In this document: positions 17,614 through 27,500 of the stretch, one piece after another | Numbering within the stretch: the stretch's first letter is position 1 | How the letters are laid out: each line of letters starts with the position of its first letter | Assembly: GCA_963728285.1 (NCBI GenBank) | Contig: CAVSJR010000001.1 | Location: 372,001-436,000, forward strand | DNA: 64,000 nucleotides | Reading direction: 5' to 3' | Source: CAVSJR01 sp963728285 | Lineage (GTDB): Bacteria > Actinomycetota > UBA4738 > HRBIN12 | The notes under the pieces: model-generated | Seen by the model: the letters and a program-made list of their open reading frames with translations, nothing else | Told to the model about the DNA's origin: nothing | Databases searched by the model: none | Translations under genes and position numbers: made by a program

Positions 17614-19123
17614 TTGGCTGAGCAACGGAAGGTCGGCTCGGTGACCTACCGCGAGGCGGGTCAGGAGTACTTCGGGAAGCGCGGACTCCGTCGACACGCG
17701 GGCGTCTGGTCGCTCTGGGCCCTCGGCGTCGCGGCCGTCATCTCCGGAGACTACTCGGGCTGGAACTTCGGCCTCGGGGTCGGGGGCTTCGGCGGGCTCC
17801 TCGTCGCCACCCTGTTCATCACGGTGATGTACATCGGCCTGTGCTACAGCATCGCCGAGATGTCGCCCGCGCTTCCTCACACGGGGGGCGCCTACTCGTT
17901 CGGCCGATCGGCGATGGGGCCGTGGGGCGGGTTCGTCACCGGGCTGGCGGAGAACATCGAGTACGTCGTCACGCCTGCCGTGGTGGTGTTCTTCGCGGGG
18001 TTCTACGCCCAGTCGGTGGTGGAGGAGCTCTTCGGTTGGCTCATCCCGCAGCCGTGGTACTGGCTCGCCTTCTACCTGATCTTCGTCGGCCTGAACATCG
18101 TCGGCATCGAGGCGACCATGAGGTTCTCGGTCGTGATCTGCCTGCTCTCGCTGGCGGTCCTGGCGATCTTCTTCGTCACCGCGATCCCGAAGTTCGACTC
18201 GAGCCTGCTCACGAACATCGAGCCGGAGCCGGGGAACTCGAGCTTCCTCCCGTTCGGTATCCCGGGCATCTTCAAGGCACTCCCCTTCGCCATCTGGTTC
18301 TTTCTGGCGATCGAGGAGCTTCCGCTCGCCGCCGAGGAATCGATGGATCCCAAGCGGGACATCCCGAAGGGGACCATGCTCGGGCTCCTCACGCTCATCG
18401 TCGCCGCGTTCGGCGTCCTGTTCCTGAACACCGGCGTCGCGCCGGGCGCCGACGGCCTCCAGGCGTCGGGCGAGCCCCTGCTCGACGGATTCAGGACCAC
18501 GCTCGGAAGCAGCACGGCGGCGGCGCTGCTCGGCCTGTTCGCCCTGACGGGCCTGATCGCGAGCTTCCACACCATCATCTATGCCTACGGGCGAAACATC
18601 TACTCGCTCTCCCGCGCCGGCTACTTCCCGCATTGGATGTCGGTGACGAGCCCCAAGCGCAGGACGCCGCACGTCGCGCTCATCCTCGGCGCAGTCGTCG
18701 GCTACGCGCTGTGCTGGCTCCTGTACAAGAACGCTGCGGGCACCGGCGTCGGGCGATGCGCTGCTCACGATGGCGGTGTTCGGGGCGGTCATCTCCTACT
18801 TCATGCAGATGCTGTCGTTCATCCTGCTCCGGCGAAAGATGCCGCACATCGAGCGGCCGTTCAAGAGCCCGATCGGAACCGCAGGCGCAGCCATCGCCGG
18901 GGTGATCGCGCTGGTCTCGCTCGTGTCGCTGTATCTCGACGATGCCTACCGACCGGGCGTGATCGGCGTCGCGATCTGGTTCGTCCTCGGCATCCTGTAC
19001 TTCGCGATCTCCGGACGAAACCGCCTGGTGCTCTCCCCCGAGGAGGAGTTCGCCCTCACGCAGGGAGGGAAGGGCCATCCGGAGGCGGCCGGACTCGGGG
19101 ACATGAGGGTCGGCGAGGTCTGA
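17614..19123 (+). CDS. eat: Ethanolamine-type amino acid/amine permease (APC family), frame broken near 18752
   Basis: About 502 residues with some 12 membrane segments. VISGDYSGWNFGL near the N-terminus is characteristic of the ethanolamine permease branch of the APC superfamily, and AEMSPALPHTGGAYSFGRSA is the general APC motif. The start is TTG at 17614 after GGGGGG. The frame shifts near 18751-18753: dropping one G of GGG rejoins GTGVG to DALLTMAVFGAVISYFMQML and the final membrane helices. It precedes an amine-ligating glutamine synthetase homologue by 84 bp, so it probably imports the amine (ethanolamine or a related monoamine) that this enzyme glutamylates. Confidence 0.85.
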
Positions 19124-19207
19124 TCGTCACGGCATTCGGGCACGAGGGCGGCGGGCGGCGCTCGCCGCCCTCGGTCGTTCGGCACGTCGGACTGAGGAGG
19201 CACCGAG

Positions 19208-20584
19208 ATGGCCGCGAACCTTGACGTCAAGCAGCTCGAGGAGCTCGCGAGCGCCGGCGAGATCGACACGGTCCTGTGCATGTTCACGGACCTGCAGGGG
19301 CGGTTCATGGGCAAGCGGGTGCTCCCCCACTTCTTCCTCGAGGACGTCCTCGGGGACGAGGGGCTCCACGCATGTCTGTACCTGCTCGCCATCGACATGG
19401 AGATGGAGCCGCTTCCCGGCTACGCCTATGCGAGCTGGGAGACCGGATACGGCGACTTCAGGATGGTCCCCGACCTCTCGACGCTGCGGACGGTCCCCTG
19501 GATCGACAAGACCGCCATGGTGATCTGCGACATCCACGACGAGGAGACCAACGAGCCGGTCGAGGTGGCTCCGAGGCAGATCCTGAAACGCCAGCTCGAG
19601 CGGGCCGCCGCCGAGGGCTACACGGTCAAGACCGGCTCGGAGCTCGAGTTCTACCTCTTCAAGGACACCTACGCGGAGGCGGCCGAGCGCGGCTATCGCG
19701 ATCTGCAGCCCTCGTCGCCGTACATCATGGACTACCACATGCTCCAGACCACCAAGGACGAGTGGATCATCCGCAAGATCCGAAACGACGTCGCCGGGGC
19801 CGGGATCCCGGTGGAGTTCTCGAAGGGAGAGTTCGGGAAGGGCCAGCACGAGATCAACATCACCTACCGCGAGGCGCTCGAGACCGCCGACAACCACGTC
19901 ATCTACAAACACGCGGCGAAGGAGATCGCGGCGCTGAACGACGCCGCGATCACGTTCATGGCGAAGTGGTCCATGGAGGAGGCGGGCTCCTCCTGTCACA
20001 TGCACTCCAGCGTGTGGAACGCCGACGGCACCGAGTCGCTGATGTGGGACGACAGCGACCCGCACCACATGTCCCAGACGTTCCGCTCGTATCTCGGCGG
20101 CCTGATGTCGACCGCACGGGAGATGTCGTGGATGTTCGCCCCCTTCGTGAACTCCTACAAGCGATATCAGCTCGGCTCGTGGGCCCCCACCGCGATCGTG
20201 TGGAGCCACGACAACCGCACGTGTGGCTTCCGGGTCGTCGGGGAGCGCGCGGGAAACCGCGTGGAGTCGAGGATCCCGGGCGGCGACGCGAATCCCTATC
20301 TCGCCTATGCGGCCACGGTCGCGGGAGGTCTGCACGGGATCAGCACGAAGATGGACTGTCCCGAGATGTTCGAGGGGAATGCCTACGAGGCCGACGACGT
20401 GCCCCGGGTCCCGACGGCGCTCCACGAGGCGATCGACGCGTTCGCGGAGAGCGAGGTCGCGCGCGAAGCGTTCGGCGACTTCGTGTTCGAACATCTTCTC
20501 AACACGGCGCGACAGGAGCAGATCATCTTCGACAACACCGTCGTCACCGACTGGGAGATGCGGCGCTACTTCGAGCGGGGATGA
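19208..20584 (+). CDS. Glutamine synthetase-like gamma-glutamyl-amine ligase (GlnA4/PuuA type)
   Basis: 458 residues of the type I glutamine synthetase fold. TGSELEFYLF and KGQHEINITYREAL are metal-binding strands. SCHMHSSVW, NSYKRYQLGSWAPTAIVWSH and ESRIPGGDANPYLAYAA are the ATP/ammonia-side motifs. The NSYKR segment and the short beta-grasp domain point to the PuuA/GlnA3/GlnA4 branch. These enzymes attach glutamate to an amine (putrescine, other polyamines or ethanolamine) instead of ammonia. The ethanolamine-type permease upstream favours ethanolamine. Two glutamine amidotransferase-fold genes follow, giving a Puu-like pathway of glutamylation, oxidation and de-glutamylation. GGAGGC lies before the ATG. 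Confidence 0.88.
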   Translation: MAANLDVKQLEELASAGEIDTVLCMFTDLQGRFMGKRVLPHFFLEDVLGDEGLHACLYLLAIDMEMEPLPGYAYASWETGYGDFRMVPDLSTLRTVPWIDKTAMVICDIHDEETNEPVEVAPRQILKRQLERAAAEGYTVKTGSELEFYLFKDTYAEAAERGYRDLQPSSPYIMDYHMLQTTKDEWIIRKIRNDVAGAGIPVEFSKGEFGKGQHEINITYREALETADNHVIYKHAAKEIAALNDAAITFMAKWSMEEAGSSCHMHSSVWNADGTESLMWDDSDPHHMSQTFRSYLGGLMSTAREMSWMFAPFVNSYKRYQLGSWAPTAIVWSHDNRTCGFRVVGERAGNRVESRIPGGDANPYLAYAATVAGGLHGISTKMDCPEMFEGNAYEADDVPRVPTALHEAIDAFAESEVAREAFGDFVFEHLLNTARQEQIIFDNTVVTDWEMRRYFERG

Positions 20585-20634
20585 CGCGCCGGGCACGCGC
20601 CGCCCGTGCGGGCGTCGGGCCGAACTCGCGGAGC

Positions 20635-20640
20635 TAGACT
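20635..20640 (+). promoter_or_regulatory. -10-like box before the amidotransferase gene
   Basis: TAGACT lies nine bases before the GTG at 20650 and no ribosome binding site is present, consistent with a very short or absent leader. Confidence 0.4.
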
Positions 20641-20649
20641 CGAGGCCAC

Positions 20650-21366
20650 GTGAAGCCGCTGCTGTTCGTGCGCAACGAGCCGGTCGAGACCTTCGGCATC
20701 GCGCCGAAGGTCCTCGCCGACGAGGGGATCGAGGTGCGGGTCCTGGACGCGCTCGAGCCCGCGACGGCCTGGCCCGGTATCGGCGAGGTCAGCGGCATCG
20801 TCATGTTCGGCGGCTCGATGAACGTCGATGAGGTGGAGCGCTACCCCTTCCTGATCCGGAACCGGGAGCTCGCGCGCCGGGCCGTCACGGAAGCCACGCC
20901 ATACCTGGGAATCTGCCTCGGGGCGCAGCTCCTGGCCCGCGCGCTGGACCGGCCGGTGTTCCCGGCCCCCGCGCGCGAGATCGGCTTCGAGCCGGTCCGG
21001 CCGCTGCCGGCGGCGAAGGAGGATCCGCTGCTCTCGCACTACGCCGACGGCGACCTCGTCTTTCACTGGCACGAGGACACGCTTCAGCTTCCGGAGGAAG
21101 CCGTCGCCCTCGCCCAAGGGGATCACATCCCCGTCCAGGCGTTTCGCGTCGGCGAGGCGGCGTGGGGGCTGCAGTTTCACTTCGAGATCGATGGGCCCGA
21201 GATCGAGTTGTGGCTCGACGACTTCGCCGACGGCCTCGAGGAGACGTGGGGCAAGTCCGCGGATCGAGTGCGCGAGGAGGCGCGCGAGCACTTGGCGGAC
21301 CACGAGGCCAAGGGATCGACGGTGCTCCGCCGATTCGCCGAGGTCGTCCGCGCAGGCCGGGGATGA
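20650..21366 (+). CDS. Class I glutamine amidotransferase-like protein
   Basis: 238 residues with the full triad: Cys in GICLGAQLLARAL, His and Glu in WGLQFHFEID. The chain is a stand-alone amidotransferase domain of the GMP-synthase-like kind (VMFGGSMNVDEVERYPFLI, FHWHEDTLQLPEEA), with no synthetase domain. In amine operons such proteins hydrolyse gamma-glutamyl bonds, but the precise substrate is unknown. Its stop overlaps the ATG of the next gene (ATGA), a second amidotransferase-fold hydrolase, so the two are co-translated. The GTG start is close to a -10-like box. Confidence 0.85.
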   Translation: MKPLLFVRNEPVETFGIAPKVLADEGIEVRVLDALEPATAWPGIGEVSGIVMFGGSMNVDEVERYPFLIRNRELARRAVTEATPYLGICLGAQLLARALDRPVFPAPAREIGFEPVRPLPAAKEDPLLSHYADGDLVFHWHEDTLQLPEEAVALAQGDHIPVQAFRVGEAAWGLQFHFEIDGPEIELWLDDFADGLEETWGKSADRVREEAREHLADHEAKGSTVLRRFAEVVRAGRG

Positions 21367-22091
21367 TCTCGCCTCGCATCGCGGTCGTCGCCCAGCACCT
21401 GGCGCCGGGCCGCGTGTCGCGCTGGAGCTCCGGCGCCTTCGCCGTTCCCGAGTCCTACATCCGGGCGGTGCGGCGAGCCGGGGCATGGCCGGTGCTCCTG
21501 CCGCCGGGCCAGCTCTCCGCAGACGTCGACCCGTCGGATCTGCTGTCCCCGTTCGACGGGCTCCTGCTGATCGGCGGAGGCGACATCGAGCCGCGTCGCT
21601 ACGGCGCGATCGGTCGGGACGAGATCTACGGGGTCGAGCCCGACCGGGACGAGGACGAGATCGAGCTCGTGCTCGCCGCCGATCGGGCATCGCTTCCCAC
21701 GCTGGCCATCTGCCGCGGGGCGCAGACCGTCAACGTGGCCTTCGGGGGAACGCTGCACCAGCACCTGCCCGACCTCGAGGCGCTGATTCCCCACGGGACC
21801 CCGGGTGGCGGGGAGCCCGTCGTGCACGACGTCCGGATCGCGCCGGCCAGCAGGATCCGGCGCGCGACGAGGGCCGACGTGCTGGCGTGTTCCTCCCATC
21901 ATCACCAGGGGATCGACCGCCTCGGAGCCGGCCTCGTCGCAACGGCGTGGAGCGAGGACTCGCTCGTCGAGGGACTCGAGCGCGAGCGTGGGTGGCTCGT
22001 CTCGGTCCAATGGCATCCGGAGGACACCGCGGCGAACGACGACGCCCAGCAGGCGCTGTTCGACGAGCTGGTCCGGCATGCCCAGGCATGA
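21363..22091 (+). CDS. Gamma-glutamyl hydrolase, PuuD-like (peptidase C26)
   Basis: 242 residues. LPTLAICRGAQTVNVAFGGTL carries the nucleophile Cys in the C26 context, FDGLLLIGGGDIEPRRYG the oxyanion-side motif, SSHHHQGIDRLGAGLV and VSVQWHPED the catalytic His and Glu/Asp. PuuD hydrolyses gamma-glutamyl-aminobutyrate to GABA and glutamate in the putrescine pathway. Here it would release glutamate from the oxidised glutamyl-amine made by the upstream ligase. It overlaps the preceding gene by 4 bp. Confidence 0.88.
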   Translation: MISPRIAVVAQHLAPGRVSRWSSGAFAVPESYIRAVRRAGAWPVLLPPGQLSADVDPSDLLSPFDGLLLIGGGDIEPRRYGAIGRDEIYGVEPDRDEDEIELVLAADRASLPTLAICRGAQTVNVAFGGTLHQHLPDLEALIPHGTPGGGEPVVHDVRIAPASRIRRATRADVLACSSHHHQGIDRLGAGLVATAWSEDSLVEGLERERGWLVSVQWHPEDTAANDDAQQALFDELVRHAQA

Positions 22092-22160
22092 GGCGCGGCC
22101 ATTCGGCCTAGCCCCCCGCCGCGTGCGTGCCGCGACGATCGTCGGCCGACCGGCGGAGCT

Positions 22161-22174
22161 CCCGCCGAGGCGGG
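22161..22174 (+). terminator. Weak GC hairpin after the puuD-like gene
   Basis: CCCGC pairs with GCGGG around a CGAG loop, followed after a few bases by a short A-rich stretch but no T-run. This is the only structure I see in the 234-bp gap 22092-22325. Confidence 0.25.
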
Positions 22175-22325
22175 GGCCACGAAAAAGGGCTCAGTCGGAC
22201 CGCACAACGAGCCGATGGTGAGGAAGACCGGGCATGTACCCGCTCCGCGCGAAACGCGACATGGACCCGCCACGGAGGGCGGGCGCGACCGCGCGGCGGT
22301 CCACCCGAAGGGATGAACGAGTCAC

Positions 22326-23438
22326 GTGACCGAGCTGAGGATCGTCCGAGCGAAAGGGGGGCCCTACGCGCGGGGCGTCACCATCGGGCACGAGCTGCGT
22401 GACCTCATCAACGAGTCCGTCGACTTCTATCACCGGTATCTGCACCGGCGCGGCGTCTCCTCGGTCGAGCTCCAGGATCTCCTGACCCCGTATCTCGTGG
22501 CCGCCGAGACGGTCTACCCGGAGTACATGGAGACGATGAAGGGCATGTCCGCGGGTGCAACGGTCCCTGTGCTGGAGCTGTTCGCGATCAACGCCTTCGA
22601 GGAGCTCGAGCCGCTGCTCGAATCGCCGGAGGGCGCCCTGCTCTTCCTCCAGCGAAAGGAGGGCTACGTCCGGGCGCCCACGAAGCCGCCAGTCCGAACG
22701 GAGCGGTGCTCGAGCTTCACCGTCGTGACGCCGTCTCGGACGATGCTCGCTCACAACGAGCATTGGCTCGCCGGCGACATCGGGAACGTGGCAGTCGTGA
22801 TCGACATCCCGGAGGGCAATCGGGTGGCGGTGGCCTCTCCCACCGTCGTGTGCTGCCTCCCGGCCGTCGGCATCAACGGCCATCGCGGCGCCCAGGGAAT
22901 CGGCTCGTTGGCCGCCGCCGACGACGGGGTTGGCATGCCGCGCGTGCTGGTGTCTCGATCGGCGCTCGAGGCGATCGACCCGGCCGACGCGATCGACCGC
23001 GCCGCGGTGCCGGGCCGGGCGGGAGGATACGGTCATGTCTTCGCCTTCTCCGGCGGCCGGGCGCTGACGGTCGAGACGACCGCGGAGCTCGTCGCCGTCC
23101 AGGAGGGTCCCGGCGCGCATACGAACCACTATCTCTCGCCCGAGCTCGCCGAGATCGCTCCCGAGGCGTCGGAGGGGAGCAGCGCTCGTCACCGGCGACT
23201 CACCGAGCTGATCGATCAGCGCCGACCCGAGGCGGTCGAGGACGTCATGGACATCCTTCGCGACCACGGGTCGACGCCCCAGGCCATCTGCCTGCATCCG
23301 GAGGAGGATGAGGGCGAGGAGGCCTCCGCGGTGATGTTCTCGATGGTGACCGATCTCGACGAGGGCCGGATGTGGGTCGCCCCCGGGAACCCCTGCGAGA
23401 ACGACTACGAGGAGATCGACCTCACCGGCGTGGTGTGA
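22326..23438 (+). CDS. C45-family Ntn-hydrolase (acyl-CoA:6-APA acyltransferase-like)
   Basis: 370 residues. C45 enzymes are made as precursors that cut themselves before a Cys, which then acts as N-terminal nucleophile on amide bonds. Here the likely site is the Cys of TERCSSFTVVTP (about residue 128). MLAHNEHWLAG and HTNHYLSPEL are conserved in the family. Known members include isopenicillin N acyltransferase and acyl-amino-acid hydrolases. The neighbours are a creatininase-like amidohydrolase, an S66 peptidase and a peptide transporter, which suggests hydrolysis of acylated or modified peptides. The start GTG at 22326 has no convincing ribosome binding site. Confidence 0.8.
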   Translation: MTELRIVRAKGGPYARGVTIGHELRDLINESVDFYHRYLHRRGVSSVELQDLLTPYLVAAETVYPEYMETMKGMSAGATVPVLELFAINAFEELEPLLESPEGALLFLQRKEGYVRAPTKPPVRTERCSSFTVVTPSRTMLAHNEHWLAGDIGNVAVVIDIPEGNRVAVASPTVVCCLPAVGINGHRGAQGIGSLAAADDGVGMPRVLVSRSALEAIDPADAIDRAAVPGRAGGYGHVFAFSGGRALTVETTAELVAVQEGPGAHTNHYLSPELAEIAPEASEGSSARHRRLTELIDQRRPEAVEDVMDILRDHGSTPQAICLHPEEDEGEEASAVMFSMVTDLDEGRMWVAPGNPCENDYEEIDLTGVV

Positions 23439-23660
23439 TCTCCGGCCGTTCGCTGCCGCCCTCCCGCCCACCTCACCCGTTCGCATCCCGTTCGCCACCC
23501 ACGTCGCACCCGTTCGCCTCACCGAGCGACGGAAAGAAGGGGACTAGCGGAATTCGGAGCCGTGCTGAATAATCCAGCACGTCCTCGGGGTGATCCCGGA
23601 TAGAGCGCCGGGAAACGCACCGGACGATGGGCATCATCCGGTGCTCGAGGTCGAACGCCG

Positions 23661-24554
23661 ATGGATCCACGGGAGGAGCGGGCGCCCGCCGCCGCCACGA
23701 GCGTCGCGGGGAGCCGCGAGGGGGTGACACAGAGGCCGGTGGCCTGGACATCTCCGCTGCTGTACGAGCGACTGACGTGGCCCGAGGTTCGGCGCGCCGC
23801 GGACGAGGATCGGGTCTGCCTGATCCCGGCCGGGACGCTGGAGGATCACGGACCCCATCTTCCGATCGACTGCGATATCCGTATCGCGTCGGAGATCTGC
23901 CGCCGGGCCGCGGACGCCGTCCCCGACGACATCGTGCTCCTTCCGCCGATCACTCACGGATTCACGCCGCATCACATGGAGTTCCCCGGCCCGATCACCA
24001 TCGGGTGGGAGACGTTCACGAAGTACTGCACCGACATCGGCGACTCGCTCGCCCGCCACGGCTTCAAGCGCATCCTCTACCTGAACGGCCACGGATCGAA
24101 CATCCCCCTCGTGGAGATGGCGGCGCGGCTGGTCTCGCTCTCACATCCCGACGTCCTCGCGGCCGCGGTCTTCTACCTCACCAGCGACGAGGGAAAGCGA
24201 ATCATCGAGGAGACCCGGGACTCCGCGGTCGGAGGCATGGGCCACGCCTGTGAGCTCGAGACCTCGATCTACCTGGCGATCGACGAGGGCGCGGTGGCCA
24301 TGGACAAGGCCGTCGACGAGAACTCCTACCCCGAGGGTCCGCATGCGTGGATGGACTGGTCCGACGGCCCGCTGAAGATCATGCCGTGGTGGAACGCCCT
24401 CAGCCGCACCGGCGTTCACGGCGACGCGACGAAGGCGAGCGCCGACAAGGGCCACATCCTCCTCGATGCCGCGGTGAAGGAATGCATCGAGTTCGTGCGG
24501 GAGCTGCGCGAGAAGCCGCTTCCCGTTCGGCGGGAGCCGAGGGAGACACCGTGA
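23661..24554 (+). CDS. Creatininase family amidohydrolase
   Basis: 297 residues. The creatininase metal site is visible as GTLEDHGPHLPIDCDI (Glu, His, Asp), LYLNGHGSNIPLVEMAA (His) and GHACELETS (Glu). Family members open cyclic amides such as creatinine, or hydrolyse N-formyl-type amides in cofactor biosynthesis (MftE-like). No mycofactocin genes are nearby, so a catabolic role in the amide/peptide block is more likely. The first 25 residues are low in conservation, so an internal GTG (before TQRPVAWTSPLLY) could be the real start. Its TGA overlaps the GTG of the S66 gene (GTGA). Confidence 0.85.
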   Translation: MDPREERAPAAATSVAGSREGVTQRPVAWTSPLLYERLTWPEVRRAADEDRVCLIPAGTLEDHGPHLPIDCDIRIASEICRRAADAVPDDIVLLPPITHGFTPHHMEFPGPITIGWETFTKYCTDIGDSLARHGFKRILYLNGHGSNIPLVEMAARLVSLSHPDVLAAAVFYLTSDEGKRIIEETRDSAVGGMGHACELETSIYLAIDEGAVAMDKAVDENSYPEGPHAWMDWSDGPLKIMPWWNALSRTGVHGDATKASADKGHILLDAAVKECIEFVRELREKPLPVRREPRETP

Positions 24555-25543
24555 GCCGTCGAGGCGACTCGCATCGGGAGGCCACGCTGTTCGCCCCTCC
24601 GTTGCCCGAGGGCGGAACGATCGGAGTGCCGGCGCCGTCGAACCCATACTTCAACCGCTCGGACGTGCTGCGCGGGGTCGAGTGGTGGGAGTCACGCGGA
24701 TACCGGGTCAAGCTCTCGGACGGCATCTGGGAGCGCGACGACTACGTGGCGGGCGATGCGAAGACGCGCGCCAACGACATCACGGCGATGTTCGCGGACC
24801 CCGACGTGCATGTGGTCCAGTCCCTGACCGGCGGCTACGGCGCCGCCCACACGCTCTCGGGACTCGACTACGACGCCGTTCGGCGAAGCCCCAAGCCCTT
24901 CGTCGGATACTCCGACGCCACGGCGCTGCATCTGGCGATACGTGCGGAGACCGGGCTGGCCACGTTCTACGGTCCGAACCTCATGAGCATGGGCGATATC
25001 GAGCGGCCCGAGTGGGGCAAGGAACTCCTGGTGCGGACCCTGCGCGGGAGCACGACCGGGGACATACCGAAGGATCCCGACGACCCCTACGTGCGCACGA
25101 TCGTGGGCGGCAGGGCCACCGCGCCGTTGGTCGGCGGATGCTTGACGCTCCTCCAATACAGCATCGGCACGCGCTGGGAGTTCGACGCCCGCGGCTGCAT
25201 CCTGTTCTTCGAGGACGTCGACTGCCCCCCGTACGTGATCGACGCGATCCTGTGGCACCTGCGCGAGGCCGGCAAGCTCCGCGACCTCGCGGGGGTCGTC
25301 GTCGGCGAGATGGAGAAATGCGACTGGCGCGAGGAGCGGCCCGAGACGCCGCGGACTCGCTCGCTCGAGGACGTCCTGGAGGAACGGCTCGAGCCCCTCG
25401 GCGTCCCGGTGCTCTATCGGCTGCCGCTCGGCCACGGCCGGCACCTCGCCACGCTGCCGCTGGGCGTCACCGCAACGCTGGATGCCGACGAGCGCAGGCT
25501 CACCATCGACCAACCGGCACTGGCGCCGGTTGCGTACCAGTAA
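24551..25543 (+). CDS. S66-family peptidase (LD-carboxypeptidase / MccF-like)
   Basis: 330 residues. SLTGGYGAAHTLSGLDYD and FVGYSDATALHLAI give the nucleophile Ser environment. FFEDVDCPPYVIDAILWHL holds the catalytic Glu and LPLGHGRHLATLPLG the His of the unusual Ser-Glu-His triad. S66 enzymes cleave the L,D-peptide bond of murein tetrapeptides (LdcA) or inactivate microcin C-type peptidyl nucleotides (MccF). The active-site surroundings and the link to C45 and creatininase genes lean towards the MccF-like branch, but this needs a tree. GTG start overlaps the previous stop. Confidence 0.85.
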   Translation: MSRRGDSHREATLFAPPLPEGGTIGVPAPSNPYFNRSDVLRGVEWWESRGYRVKLSDGIWERDDYVAGDAKTRANDITAMFADPDVHVVQSLTGGYGAAHTLSGLDYDAVRRSPKPFVGYSDATALHLAIRAETGLATFYGPNLMSMGDIERPEWGKELLVRTLRGSTTGDIPKDPDDPYVRTIVGGRATAPLVGGCLTLLQYSIGTRWEFDARGCILFFEDVDCPPYVIDAILWHLREAGKLRDLAGVVVGEMEKCDWREERPETPRTRSLEDVLEERLEPLGVPVLYRLPLGHGRHLATLPLGVTATLDADERRLTIDQPALAPVAYQ

Positions 25544-25594
25544 GAGGATGGACGAAGGTTCGCGGGAGAACCGAGGCCGATGAGGGAGGCAGGT

Positions 25595-27453
25595 ATGAAG
25601 GGGATCGTGCGAGTGGTGATCACCGTCCTTGCGATGAGCGCGCTCGTTGCGCCGTCCAGCATGGCGCTGGCGCAGGAAACGGGATCGGGCGACGACGGCG
25701 GCAAGGTCGTGTTCACGTACGGCGATACGAGCGAGCCGAGCTCCCTGAACCCGATGTCCGGGTACCTGGCGACCGAGTTCTACTTCTGGAACTGGGCATA
25801 CCACCTGCCGATCGCCTTCGGGGTCGACGACATGTCGGCCGTGCCGGATCTCGTCACCGACGTGCAGACCAGCAAGAACGGCATGACGTTCACGTACACG
25901 CTTCGCGACGACGTGACGTGGTCGGACGGTCAGCCTCTCACCGCCGACGACTTCGCCTTCACGATGAACATGTACAAGAACAATCACGCGTATCTGCCGC
26001 AGAACTACCTCACCCTGCTGGACGGCGACGTGCGAGTGGTGAACGACACCACCGTCGAGTTCGACACGAAGGAGCCGACCAGCCTCTACTCCGGCGACGT
26101 CCCGTACATGTACACGTACATTCTTCCGAAGCACGTCTTCGAGGACGTCGACAAGCCGAAGCAGTACGACAACGTCCCGATGGTCGGCCAGCGGACCCTT
26201 CATGGTCACCGAGTACGAGACGGGGCAGTTCGTTCGCATGGTTCGCAACCCCGAATGGACGGGTGCCGAGCCCGCGATGGACGAGATCATCTACCGCATC
26301 TTCAAGAGCGAGGACGCCGAGGCCGAGGCCCTGAAGGCCGGGGAGATCGACTTCGGCTATTTCGACTCCGCCAACGTCTTCAACTCCCTCCAGAACCAGC
26401 CGAACGTCGGGACGCTCGACGCGTCGGTGCCGGCCTTCGACGAGCTCGGCCATGAACACCGGATCGGCCTTCCAGGAGCCGGAGGGAGCCTTCGAGCCAC
26501 ACGGCGACGGCCACCCGGCGCTGCAGGACCCGGTCGTTCGTCGAGCGATGCGTATGGCGATCAACAGCCAGGAGCTCGTCGACAAGGTGCAGCTCGGATA
26601 CGGCAGCGCAGGGACCTCCATCATTCCACCCGTCTCGATCGCGGGCGCCCGTTGGGAGCCCACCGGGGACGAGGTCATCCCCTGGGACATCGAGGGAGCG
26701 AACGCGCTGCTGGACGAGGCCGGGTACGAGGACACCGACAACGACGGCGTCCGTGAGATGCCCGACGGTGGAGACCCGCTCTCGTTCCGCTACTACGTCC
26801 AGACGAACGACCAGAACACGACCAAGGCCGCTCCCTTCATCAAGGAGTGGCTCTCTCAGATCGGCATCGAGGCCAAGGTCGAAGCGATGTCGAGCGGCAA
26901 GCTCGGGGACGAGATCAACGCGGGCACCTACGACCTGTTCCACTGGGGCTGGTACCCCGACCCGGATCCCGACTCGGCGCTCTCGTGGTTCACCTGCGAC
27001 GAGCGGCCGCCGGACGGGAGCGCGTACGGCAACAACGACTCGTACTACTGCAACCCGCAGTACGACGAGATGTTCAACGAGCAGCGCACGACCCTCGATT
27101 CGACCGCGCGCTTCGACATCGTCCACGAGATGCAGAAGCTGTACTACGAGGACGCGGCCTATATCGTCCTGTGGTACGGACCGATCTTCCAGGCGTATCG
27201 GACGGACGCGTTCACCGGATTCACGCCCCAGCCTTCACCGAAGGGCGACCTGCTGACCGGATACACAAGGGAGGGGATCCTTAATATCACTCAGGTCGGC
27301 GAGGGCGGGACGCAGGCAGGCGGCCCAGGTGGCGCGGATTCCTCGGGCGTCTCGGTCGGCGTCTGGATCGCCATCGCCGCGGGCGTGCTCATCATCGTGG
27401 GCGCGATCGTCTTGATCAACCGGCGAAGGGTGTCGGACGAGGACCGCGCGTAG
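25595..27453 (+). CDS. dppA: Peptide ABC transporter substrate-binding protein with C-terminal membrane anchor, frame broken near 26188 and 26450
   Basis: About 618 residues of the family 5 solute-binding fold. A signal peptide (VVITVLAMSALVAPSSMALA) without lipobox Cys is followed by KVVFTYGDTSEPSSLNPMSG, YTLRDDVTWSDGQPLTADDF, LRQ-type VVRRAMRMAINSQELVDKV and DEAGYEDTDNDGVRE. The last 35 residues form a single membrane helix (VWIAIAAGVLIIVGAIVLI) with a basic tail, so the protein is anchored at its C-terminus. Two one-base C insertions (26188-26189, 26450-26451) break the frame; without them the sequence reads straight through VGSGPFMVTEYETG and DELGMNTGSAF. Start chosen at 25595 because of GGGAGG five bases upstream. 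Confidence 0.88.
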
Positions 27454-27500
27454 CGTAGGTTGCGCGGAAGGCGACGGGAAAGGCGGCTGACGGAGCCAGG

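Noticed and set aside
22092..22325. Possible extra gene between the PuuD-like and C45 genes
   Set aside because: Only shadow frames and a weak hairpin are present; no start with ribosome binding site or recognisable protein.
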